Source: Perilla frutescens (lineage: Eukaryota; Streptophyta; Magnoliopsida; Lamiales; Lamiaceae). From it: DNA of 64,000 nt. Under the pieces are notes generated by a model that did not search any database, was not told where the DNA came from, and worked only from the letters and a program-made list of their open reading frames with translations. Below are positions 1-9,936 of this stretch, one piece after another; position 1 is the stretch's first letter, and each line of letters opens with the position of its first letter. The position numbers and the translations under genes were made by a program. Where the stretch lies: contig BRKX01000007.1 of NCBI GenBank assembly GCA_026008535.1, forward strand, positions 57,153,001 through 57,217,000. The letters run 5' to 3'.

Positions 1-1912
1 GAGAACCCAACATGTTTGAAATAGGCCTTCAGGGCTGCTTCGATTCGGGTCAGTTTTTCATTGGTCTAGAATTGGGCATTCTCGATCAACTCGAGCCTTC
101 TCATAATCACCGTGACTAGGTGCTCCCTCTGCTGTACCTTCTCTGCTGGTGGTTTCCTCGATGAACCTACCATTGCCAAATGCATGATCAAGGGGTCTTC
201 ACCCGGCACAAAGAAAACAGGTTTTCCATCCTCATCGTCGACCACATCTTGCATCCTCCTCAAACAATTAAGATGAAAATATTCACGGGGAAGGGGGTTA
301 AATCAGTAGCATGCAAATCAAAGAGCCTATGTCTGACAGCAATTTGGGTGATCAATTGGGCACACGAAATATGATGCCTAGGGTGTGTTTTAATCTCCCG
401 GAAATATGCAATGGCCACATAACCGAAATTAATTCTAATTTTATGCACCATACACCACAAAATAAATAGCTCTTGATTGGTGATTGAATTAGAGCTATCC
501 TTTTGGCCAATAAAGTTATAGGCCAATACCCTATGGTAAAATCTCAAAGCATCATTATTAAGGCAATGCCCCTTTGTGGATCCACTTCTATAAACGGATC
601 CATCCCCAATGTCACCCCATTTTGCATCGACTCCTTCTGCAGAGTTGGGCACCACAGTTATAGCATTGACATGCTCCTCATCCTGGAAGCCGAAGTATGT
701 CACGATGCCTAACATCATGTTTAAATCGTCAGCAGACATAGACAGACTTCTACCCAGCAATTTAAAAGACATGACCCAAGTAGATGTGGCAGGCTTATTC
801 ATAGCTTTAATTTTTAAATCTTGAACAAATTCACGGGACAGAGAAGCAAATATCATACATTCCAAATACAGAAAACACTCCCAACCAATTGCAGCAAACA
901 AGTTCCTTACCTCCTACTCTATACCAAGAGCTGCGAGCGACTCACGATGGACTCCTTTTGAATTTATAATGCCCTTGACTGGTGGTGGGCCACTGCTGGG
1001 CTTACTTGGTGTGGGGCTCTCCACACCTCTGCCCCTTTTGGGCGCAGAGGCTGAAATTCCCTCTTCAGTCTTCCTCTTGCGCGAGGAGGCCTCTCCAGCC
1101 ATCTTGGAGGGCTTTCATGCTCACAGCTTTCTCCACCCTTCGCCTGGGTGAGGAGTCCTCCGAGGGCTCTTCAGTGCCTGCCTGAGTTTGGGAGGGCGCA
1201 CTGGTCTCTTGCTGCTCTTGCTCTTCTTCGGTATCCCCTTGCCGGGATACTTCGGGCTGCTCGGTTGGCCTTGGAATGGGCTCGCCAACCTTCTTTTTCC
1301 CTTTTTCTTTCTCCAGTGCTCGCTTCTTGATGTCAGCGGGTGCCTCATCCTCTTCTTGCTGTTCAAAAAGCAGTACCTTCTCTTGTTGTGGCTCAGTCTC
1401 TATTTCTTCGATTTCTTCCAAATAATTGTCCAAATCAATATCTCTGTACCCTTCTTCTTCACCCTCTTCTCTTCCTTCGACTTCATCTCCTTCTTCGTCA
1501 TCACCCAAGCCCTCAATCTCCACTTATGGCATACGGGTCGGAGCCCTAGTTGGCTTTTTAGCCTTCTTTTTCTCAGCCATTTTTTAGGCTTCGGTTCAGG
1601 CTCTTCAGTAGCCTCTTCCTCCTGCATGTCCTCTGCAGTAGCCTTATCATCTTGCTGTTCTGTTTGAGTCGGAGTTGCAGAACTTTCCTCCGTCGCATCA
1701 ACCTCAGGCACAGGCTCCTTCTCCGGTAGAGTCTCCATGGCAGGTTTGCTCGAAGTGGCTGCTTCAGACGCAGCTTTCTCCTTGGGCTTGGTAGAAGGTT
1801 TCTTTATGACCTTGGCTGGAGCGGGCTCCTCAGAAGTAGTAGGAGTCTCAAAATCCAAGCGTGCCTTTGGTCCAGCCTTGGGTGCATCCTTCTTTCCTCT
1901 AGTTTTTGCCAT
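1..1912 (-). pseudogene. Decayed acidic / PF20167-like retroelement ORF
   Basis: Read on the minus strand from ATG at 1912. The N-terminal part (to about 1550) is Lys/Ala/Glu/Pro-rich. After a frame change come a very acidic Glu/Asp stretch (about 1520-1290), a Lys/Arg/Ser-rich linker (1102-914), one stop codon at 914-916, and then a folded-looking domain (901-260). That domain reads IGWECFLYLE, then SREFVQDLKIKA, a SLSMSADDLNMMLGI segment and a PRHHISCAQLITQIA segment. The order resembles the putative plant transposon protein domain (PF20167) of large plant LTR elements. The domain is followed by about 65 more codons (263-66) and runs to the window edge. It lies about 570 bp downstream of a tRNA-Asp primer site on the same strand, so it probably belongs to that element. 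At least one frameshift and one stop make it a pseudogene. The family assignment is from memory of the motif pattern. Confidence 0.6.
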
Positions 1913-2025
1913 TGTTGAGCTTTAGATTTTTCAAAAGTTAGGGTTGCCGAAGAATAAGCGAGAGAGAGAATTCCGATTTTGAAAAAGGCGAGTGAAAGTG
2001 ATAGTGGGGATTTTGTGAGGTAAGA

Positions 2026-2039
2026 CTTTTATATAAAAG
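2026..2039 (-). promoter_or_regulatory. TATA-like palindrome upstream of the 1912 ATG
   Basis: CTTTTATATAAAAG is a perfect 14-bp palindrome ending about 115 bp upstream of the ATG at 1912. Its spacing fits a TATA box for that ORF. Being palindromic, it gives no strand information by itself. Confidence 0.35.
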
Positions 2040-2485
2040 AAATCACTATTAATGATTTGACTTGAGACTCTTCAGATTCCTTAGGAGTCTCCCGGATCAG
2101 TATGCCCTATACTAATGGATAAGACTTATCCCCTGAAAAATCGGAACAAACTTTATCACTTCAGAGTGCCTCACTTCAGAATCCCTATTTCCATGGGATT
2201 TATTTTATCTTCATCTTTCTCTCTCATTATCTAAACCTGCAAGCACCATACTTATCCAAAACAAGCATAAAATTGCTCCCTAAACTAGTTTAATTAACTG
2301 GAAAACTTATTTAAAATAAATAAAAATGAATTAAGACAAATAAACACCTGGGCTACCTCCCAATAGTGCCCCAGTTATTGTCGCGGGCACGACATCACCC
2401 CAGATCAGGCGTAAGTGGGCTCTGCGAGCCAAATCACTGTGACATCTTCCACCAATTGTGGAAGATAAAATCACTAGAAACCAGC

Positions 2486-2503
2486 TCCCCGGCAACGGCG
2501 CCA
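2486..2503 (-). other. Primer-binding site, tRNA-Asp type
   Basis: The plus strand reads TCCCCGGCAACGGCGCCA, which is 18 bases of the 3' end of plant tRNA-Asp including CCA. On the minus strand this is a primer-binding site of the kind used by Athila/Tat-like Ty3/gypsy elements. It sits four bases from a TG that probably marks the end of the LTR on its right. Confidence 0.85.
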
Positions 2504-2507
2504 ATTT

Positions 2508-3400
2508 TGAGGCTCGGTCATTTCGCGCTCAAAAATATATTTGTAAACTCTTGTGCCCACAACGAGCGTAGCTAGCCAATGAGTACGACTCGATCCTACA
2601 GAGAGCTGTTGCGATTCTATTTTCAAGTAACCAATCACAAATGGGGGTTTGGTGTTGTCACTAAACTGAATTTAATTCTGCAAAAGGAACTAAAGAAAAT
2701 ATCAAATAACAAAAGGTTCTGGCATTCGAATTAGAATTTGGTTTAAGCATAAAACAACTCGATCATGGACACACCGATTTTCATACATGATAGATCATCT
2801 AGTTATGGTGACCGGATTCCTCTCTGCGTCTCCTTATCTATCATTTCATTTTAGGTTTAAAAGTGATTCATCTTCTATTAAACCCCTAACCAGTTACCCA
2901 TCTCCCAATTCCTCTAAGAGATGTAAGCAAACAAGCAGCACCGTGCCCTAGACGGATCTAGATCTGTTGTGTTCAACTGATTCCTCTTGTGCCCACAATA
3001 TCCCATTTATTCCATTATTACTATATGAACCGACACAGAGTCACGATTCGCCAATTCAATTAATAGTGGTGTATCCTCTTTACCTAACGAGTGATCAGCC
3101 ACATTGGGCACTTCAGACACACACTCACGTGGAGCAAGGCTCAAGAATTAATGGAAACGTGTCATGCATTATTATGCCCATTTTGGCCTCACGAGTCCAG
3201 ATTTATGCTCAAACCAATTTCATTATTCAAATGCCAGAATTAAAGATCTAGCCGAGAAGGTTAAACATAATTGAAAGTGTCTAGAAATTAACGACATAAA
3301 ATAAACAAGAACTTACTGAATTAATTAAGCAAACTCTCAACTCCAACATTGAGAAGAATAAACATAACCTAAGTCCCGAAGGTTTAAGACCTTTCGGATT
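2508..3400 (-). repeat. Probable 5' LTR of a minus-strand element
   Basis: This lies immediately outside the tRNA-Asp primer site, where the 5' LTR of a minus-strand element belongs. The inner edge is TGAGGCTCGG at 2508. The outer edge is not resolved because no second LTR copy is in the window; 3400 is an estimate placed before the copia fragment that follows. No coding potential is seen. Confidence 0.5.
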
Positions 3401-3462
3401 GTTTTTGGTTGTCTAAGCAGCGTACTGAAAATGAAGTGCAGAAATATAAAATGTAGAAATGT

Positions 3463-4140
3463 TTCAGATCATCATTGTCTGAGTCTTCTTCTTCTGCAAG
3501 TTTGAAAGGATCCTGGAACTCTGCGACTTTTGCTGTAAAGGCATAGGTATCTTCTTCTGATTTACTACTACTTTCTTCAGAATCATTATCACTGAAAGAG
3601 GAATTGTAGTTCTTTTTATTCTTCTTCAGAATGTTGGCACATTCAGCTTGAATGTGTCCAAAACCATCACACTCTCTGCACTGAATTTTTCTCTTTATAT
3701 TTGATGGTTGAAACTCTTTCTACTCACTGTTAGAGTTTTTATCTTGCTAAGAATTTCTAGGTTGTTGTCTTCTGTTGTTTGTCCTTCTGAAAGTTGGTTT
3801 GTTTACTCTTTTAAGCATTCAGCTGAAGTTCTTGGTGATAAAGACCATATTATTCATTGTCTCTAAATCAAATACAGGTTTTTATTTCTGTACATGTTCA
3901 GGGACATCCTCAGAAATTTCAGCTTTTTCTTCATTGAGCTGCTATCTTCATCTTCCAGATTCATCTTGAACGTTCTCAGTGATCCCATCAGTTCATCAAG
4001 TCTCATACTCTTGATGTCCTTGGCTTCCTCTATGGCAGCAACTTTGTAGGCAAACTTCTTTGGAAGAGATCTGAGAACCTTCCTCACAAGCTTTTCATTG
4101 CTGATAGGTTCTCCGAGAGCAAAACTTTCATTAGAGATCG
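3463..4140 (-). pseudogene. Inverted copia gag fragment (Copia-B/D family)
   Basis: On the minus strand this encodes the C-terminal half of a UBN2-type copia Gag (KVLRSLPKKFAYKVAAIEEA at 4087-4020, then MRLDELMGSLRTF). It continues through a CCHC zinc knuckle (C-R-E-C-D-G-F-G-H-I-Q-A-E-C, near 3690-3650) to an acidic segment at about 3500. The same protein order is found on the plus strand in Copia-B at 34020-34650. Several indels and stops are present, and no LTR is attached. It is a detached, inverted fragment. Confidence 0.85.
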
Positions 4141-4914
4141 TAACCTATTTAAGTTGTTACATATGTTATCTGAATTGTTGTAAGTCTGCTCCAGGACTGT
4201 TATCCAAAATTGAAAATTTGGGTACTGTACCTTGTTTGCGGCTTAAATTTCTGAGAAGTTTAAGACTTTGAGTATCAAGTTTGCATCCCCCTGCATCTTG
4301 AAGTTCTGAAGAGTTCAAGTATCCTATTTCCTAATTTTGTTCTGACACATTGTATTGTAGCTAACTGTATCTCTGGGTAGTGATTGAAGCATATAATTTT
4401 GTTCAATTGCTATTTTATAAGTTGTAATAGTTCTGCTAATTCTATTCTTTTACGGAGTATTATTGCTGCTTATTAACTATGTATTATTACTTATTAGGTG
4501 CGCTGGTATTCAATTGAAGCATTAATTTTAACATCCGAGAGTCTGAATCCTTATTGCTGATTTGTGATTCGAATCTAGAAAATCAATGATTTTAAATCAT
4601 GCCTTGTAACCGCTTTTCTACTTACTCTTGGTTCTATTACTATATTCAAATTTGCGGTGAAATTTCTCCTTCCGAATTGATGTCCGCATCTTTCAAATTT
4701 TGAATGAATTAAATGAAATAATTGTGCTTCAATGCATATATAATGCTGATGTGGTATATGTTAGGAGAACATGCATTAGTGTCATATCTTCTTCGTATGG
4801 AGTTGTTTCTCTTGTTACCTTTTTTCTTGACTCATAATTTATGTTCTAGTTCTAAAATAATTGAAATGAAATGAACATTTATTTTTGTTGATGCTCATTG
4901 TGGCAGGAGTTTAG
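4141..4914. other. AT-rich noncoding stretch, possibly intron
   Basis: No convincing coding frame or repeat is seen. It lies directly upstream of the first recognisable exon of the broken host-like gene and may be its intron or upstream DNA. Confidence 0.4.
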
Positions 4915-5036
4915 ATTTGCCTTGGTGGCCATGTTAAAAGAAGTAATTTAGCCTTGGTATTTGCTGATAGTTTTTCTTCTGATTATCTTGGCTTGGATGT
5001 TAAGGTATGTGTTAAAAAAGATTCGTCTAGCCCGCC
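4915..5036 (+). pseudogene. Broken host-like gene, exon interrupted by Gypsy-1 (left part)
   Basis: Starts after an AG (GAGTTTAG at 4907-4914) and reads openly ICLGGHVKRSNLALVFADSF and onward, ending in ...KKDSSSPP where Gypsy-1 is inserted. Its reading frame continues exactly at 22858 once Gypsy-1 and one CCGCC copy are removed. A possible alternative donor is AAG/GTATGT at 5004/5005. I do not recognise the protein family. See the later exons for the two stop codons that mark it as broken. Confidence 0.55.
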
Positions 5037-5306
5037 TGTAGTAACTGAGCCTCTCACTATTTAATGGTCATCTTGATATACGTCTAATATGTCTATTGTG
5101 CTTATTTTCATACCAATTGCATTTATATAGATATATATGCGCCAACTTGACTATGTCTATTCACCAATTTGATATATATTTATAAATCTAGATTTAATTT
5201 CTATTAACCAAAGATAGTATTTACAAATATAACAAATGTGTGCGTGTGTGTATTCCAATTAAACTATAATAATTTAAATGGATCTATTTCTAAAATAATA
5301 TTATAT

Positions 5307-5337
<31 letters not shown>

Positions 5338-7476
5338 TGGTACATACCCATAAAAATTAATAAAATATTTGAGAATTAATTATAAATTGTATTATATACT
5401 AGGTGGCATGAAATTAGTTTAAAGTTGCCGCATGTTCTCCACGTTAACAACATACATGGCAAATACCAAATAATTTATTAAAATAAAAATAAAATAACAA
5501 TAAGGATAATTTGGTGATGGGATGATCTCGACTCATATCTATTCTATATCCTAAAAAAAAAAGAATTAAATGAGTGAGAAGAAAGAATAGGAGGAAATCA
5601 TCATTGAGGTTAGTTAGTGTTTCGATTGTTTATTTTTTTAAAACTAATTAAGTTATGTCATTTATTGATCTAATTCTTCTAATTAAATTGATAATTTAAT
5701 TGAAAGAGCACGACAACTAGTTCTAGGTTATTTATATTTGAAGTTTTGATGATATATATATATGTATATTTAGGTATATAGGCGTGTATGTGTATTTATT
5801 TGGATGAATCCTATACTAATTTCTACCTAGACAATGATTAGTAATGATTGATAAAATAAACATTATCTTTGTGAATTAATTAATTAGTCCACAAGCTTAA
5901 TTGTGTTAATTATAAAATTAAATTAATAAATATTATGGATAAGTTATCTTGATTTGAAACTAAGTTGCTCGGGTTATATTGATCTACTTTTATTTTTAAC
6001 ATATGGTCCAAAGTAAAATTATAATATATATTGTCAGACTTGGCTAAACCATAATATTAGATTGGTTCGAAATATTTTGTAATTTACAATAATTAAGAAA
6101 CTTTGAGTTATAAAGAGGGTTCAGTACAATTTTAATTTCAGTAATTTATATCAATTCAAATAATTATGATCTATTCATGTTTATAACATTTCAGTGAAGA
6201 TGTGGACTATGAAAGTGACAACATATTTTGCTACTAGATTTAGAATTGATAATAATTAGTAAATTTTTATTCAATTTATATTAATTTGTTATTAATCTTT
6301 GGTTTATCTTAATTAGATTCTCTTGATAAAGCACACTTTAAGATTTCAAATATTGTAAGCTTTGGACTCGAGGTAAGTAGCAATTCATTTGCAACTACAA
6401 TGCATGAATATAATATTATTTGTTTATATGTGATTATTATTTGCTATTGTGTTGTTATAATTTATTACCTCATAAATGTGTGGTGTAATATGCTTGTGAT
6501 GTTCTATCTATTTGCATTGAATATCTTGTACATGATCACGAGCATATGCATGCACGTCATGTAGATATTATCGAGTTGCATGCATGAAATGGTTTTGAGA
6601 GAGAGAAAATGTTTTGTTTGGGATTGGTCACCACCAGCCCGTGTTGTGCTATGTTGATATTTGTGCCTCGAGTGGGATGACTTCCATGCGGGATCAAAGG
6701 GAACAGGCAGGGGGCGTGTCCCTTGGGGTCCAGGGAGGATGGTCCACTTCGACTACATCTTTGAGGTGATGAGTGGCTGATGTGGGATGACTTTCATGTG
6801 GGATCAAAGGGAACAGGCAGGGGGCCTGTCCCTTGGGGTCCAGGAAGGATGAGCCACATGAGTGCACTAATCACATTCTGGCTAAGTGATATTGAATATA
6901 CTATGAGCTCATGACTCCTGTTGGTGTCTGGTGAAGGGAGCCAAGTTCCTAAACAGTGAAAATACTTTTGAAATGAAAATATTTTATATCACGAGCATTA
7001 GCCATGGTGTGGTATCTTCTTTATGTGTTGTGTATGAGGTCGCATGCATGATTTCTGCTTACTGAGCTTTAGCTCATGTAGTTCATGCATTGTAGGTAAT
7101 TCTGATGAAACATGAAAGTGCTTGGTGTGGGACGTGGAGTTTCCAAGAGTTCGTGTGGGTCTATGTATATGGATGATGACCTGATGGACTTTTGTTTATG
7201 AGCTTCTCGCACCACCTTTTGACTCTATTTTGTTCAAACGTGAAACTTCTTCGAAGTTCACCTTTTGGTTGTATATAAACTTTTTATTTCTCTATTGTAC
7301 TCTTTTGACTTTAGAGTACTCTCTCTTCCCTTAATATATTTATGTAAATTATGTATGGAAGTACATCTTATCCTTTCTCAAGTAATCCAATACTTTTCTT
7401 TCTATTTCAAAAAAAAAATATAAGGCACGCTCGCATTGTCAGTCTTTTCTTTTACATCCGTTTGAGGGGTGCCACA
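5037..7476 (+). repeat. Gypsy-1 5' LTR
   Basis: Matches 20416-22852 over its whole length with scattered substitutions and small indels. It contains a (TG)n(TA)n microsatellite near 5310-5337, a 110-bp-period direct repeat at 6672-6858 with a GGGAACAGGC...GCCTGTCCC hairpin, and a perfect TGAGCT/AGCTCA hairpin at 7063-7076. Confidence 0.95.
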
Positions 7477-7479
7477 GAG

Positions 7480-7490
7480 TGGTATCAGAG
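7480..7490 (+). other. Gypsy-1 primer-binding site (tRNA-iMet)
   Basis: TGGTATCAGAG starts four bases after the LTR end and matches the usual initiator-methionine primer site of plant chromoviruses. Confidence 0.9.
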
Positions 7491-7644
7491 GCCAGGTCAT
7501 ACTTCTGTAGACTGTCCATGTACATGATCTCTGGACTTTGGAGCAACACGCGCCCGTAAGTTTTATTTGAACGATTGTTTTATATTTATTGTAAGATTAT
7601 GTTTATTGTGTTTGTATCAGACTACATATATAAGTTCTTTCATC

Positions 7645-8414
7645 ATGGTGAGAGTTCGAGGTATGGGTGGTAGTGGTGAGAGAGCATCTGGTGAGGGAAC
7701 CTCTAATCCTGGGATGGATAGAGATGCTATTATTAATAGACTTACCGAGCTTGTGGAAAGGCAGTCTGGACAAATTCAGGAGCTTATCCAGCAGAGAGAG
7801 ACAAGTCGACAAGGTGTGGATGATGAGAATCGAGCATGCCATCAAGCTGACCATATGGAAATAGTTGGGGAAAGATTTAGGAAACTAAATCCACCAACTT
7901 TTGAGGATGCTTTAGATCTTACTTATGCAGAATATTGACTGAGAACATTAGAGAACATGTTCAAATATAGTAGAGTTCCTGAAGATGAAAAAGTTATATG
8001 TACCACTTTTATGCTTCGTGGGAGTGCAGGTAATTGGTGGGATACTGTAACAAGCATTGAACATGTTGCTGCCATGAGTTGGGAAAGATTCAAGGAGTTA
8101 TTCAGGAACAAATATTTCACAGCCCCTATTCGTGCGTTGAAGATGAATGAGTTTATACAACTTAGACAGGGAAACATGATAGTTGGAGACTATATTCAAA
8201 ATTTTGAACAATTGTCTAGGTTGCGACGCATATGATTAACACTAAGGCACTTAAAGCTGAGAGATTTCTTGAAGGGTTGAAGCCAGAACTGTATAGAGAT
8301 GTGAGTATAACAGGAGTTCAAGGAGCAACATACTCACAAATTGCCGAATGAGCTTTAGTTGCTGAACAAGCTGAACTCAGGATCTTTCGTGCTCAAGAAA
8401 TGCGACGTCAGCTT
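7645..8414 (+). pseudogene. Gypsy-1 gag, N-terminal part
   Basis: Starts at ATG 7645 (MVRVRGMGGSG). A helical basic/acidic stretch is followed by the Retrotrans_gag core: FRKLNPPTFEDA, then MFKYSRVPEDEKVICTTFML, GNWWDTV, WERFKELFRNKYF and IQLRQGNMIVGDYIQNFEQL. In-frame stops lie at 7936-7938, 8233-8235 and 8349-8351; the last is one C-to-T change from the expected Arg codon. Copia-A is inserted at 8415, and gag resumes at 14487. Confidence 0.9.
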
Positions 8415-9859
8415 TGTTGGGGTTTTTTCGAATTAAACCACTGCAGGATCATTTGGTTGTTCATTAATCCGTGTTCATGCAAATCATAATTTTATGTAAC
8501 ATGCATGTTTATCACAGTCTAATCAAAAAGCATGCAAAGCAGATTCGAATCTAATAAAGCGGAAGACATAGAAACGAATCTACTTACAAATCGATAGACG
8601 GTCTGTGGACAAAATTAAAGATCTAATCTTGCTATTGAATGAGCACAGTAATGGCGCCACCTATGACCTCAAAATCATCCACCACAGTATTCCACCCCAA
8701 GATCTTCTGTTGTATTCCCGGACTGTATCTAGATTTAGAGTGGGCTGGAATCTACTAGATAGAATTGTGAAATCTATGGATAACTTTGAGAGACTAAGAG
8801 GGGCTGATTTCCTATGAATAAAATCATAAAATTTCGTGCCCCCCTCCCCTTATATATAGGGAGGGGCGAAATTTCATGTTCCAACCCTACTGGGCTTGGG
8901 TCTCTATCTCAAGTTCAATATCCAGTCCACTATCAGTCAATTGGGCTACAACAGGGATCTAGAAGAATATTAAATTGGCCCACTAATTTATTTAATATCT
9001 AATATCCAATAAACCTAGGAATAATTAAATAAATTAAGTTTTACTTTTATTCCACTATAGAAGTAAAACTGACCTACCAATTTAATACATATTTACGAAT
9101 ATGCTTTCTCCTTTAGTCCAGCCATTCCCCGTGTTTAAGATATAATATTCATTAATTAATTATGTAAGCCTCTGACAGCTATAATTAATTAACATCTAAA
9201 ACCTTGAGTAGTACCACACAAGCTTTATTCATGTACGGAATAAATTCCACCTGCAGGGTTTCAACATGAACTTGTGCTTCCTCAAGAGAACATCATCAAC
9301 CTGGCGCATCAGGACACAGTGCTCATGCATACTTCTCGAGACATCATGTATACATTGTTATTACCCAAGATATCGAATTTGATCTACGAAAAGATCTCAC
9401 CCATTGATAAATCAAAGTAATAAACAACGCACACATATGCTCGCCAATATCACATGAGTTCAGAACCCGAACTCTGTGGATCTTTATTCTATCAGTAACT
9501 GGGTCAGAGACAGAGAATAGTATCCTATCGTGATCTTTCTCAATACACTAACTAGTGTACTAGAATAATCAGTTAGTCAAGATAAACTAACTTATCAGAT
9601 TATTCTACGGTGTACCGATGGTGTGTTCAGGACTATCTAAGCCGTGAGCTCTTTAATACATTACAAGGTTCTAATGATATGATCTTACCGTGTGACTCCC
9701 CACACCATATCATCTACAATGTAAGTATATGGAACATTGCATAAAACAATTATAGAATAAAATCTAAATGCAAATAGTGACTGCAATAACTTTCATTTCA
9801 TATCATCATATCATCAGAAAAGTATACAAAGACAAGTCTTCCAGTATACAAAACTAACA
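8415..9859 (-). repeat. Copia-A left LTR (3' LTR in element orientation)
   Basis: The plus strand runs TGTTGGGG...CTAACA. The inner edge is followed by a purine tract on the minus strand (AAGTGGGAGATTG), the normal copia arrangement just before the 3' LTR. Confidence 0.93.
8847..8860 (-). promoter_or_regulatory. TATA box of Copia-A left LTR
   Basis: The minus strand reads CCTATATATAAGGGG. The same site lies at about 13475-13487 in the other LTR. It fits the minus-strand orientation. Confidence 0.65.
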
Positions 9860-9936
9860 ATCTCCCACTTATACTTGAAGCATGTCTTTCAAGCATAATA
9901 ACTAACTGACAAACTCTCCAATCTAAAACTATAAAC

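Noticed and set aside
1188..1667. Plus-strand frame of 159 codons rich in Leu, Phe and Ser, looking like a membrane protein
   Set aside because: It is the antisense of the Glu/Lys-rich minus-strand ORF. CTT/TTC codons are the reverse complement of AAG/GAA.
5310..5337. TG/TA microsatellite as an independent locus
   Set aside because: Present in both Gypsy-1 LTRs, so it is part of the LTR.
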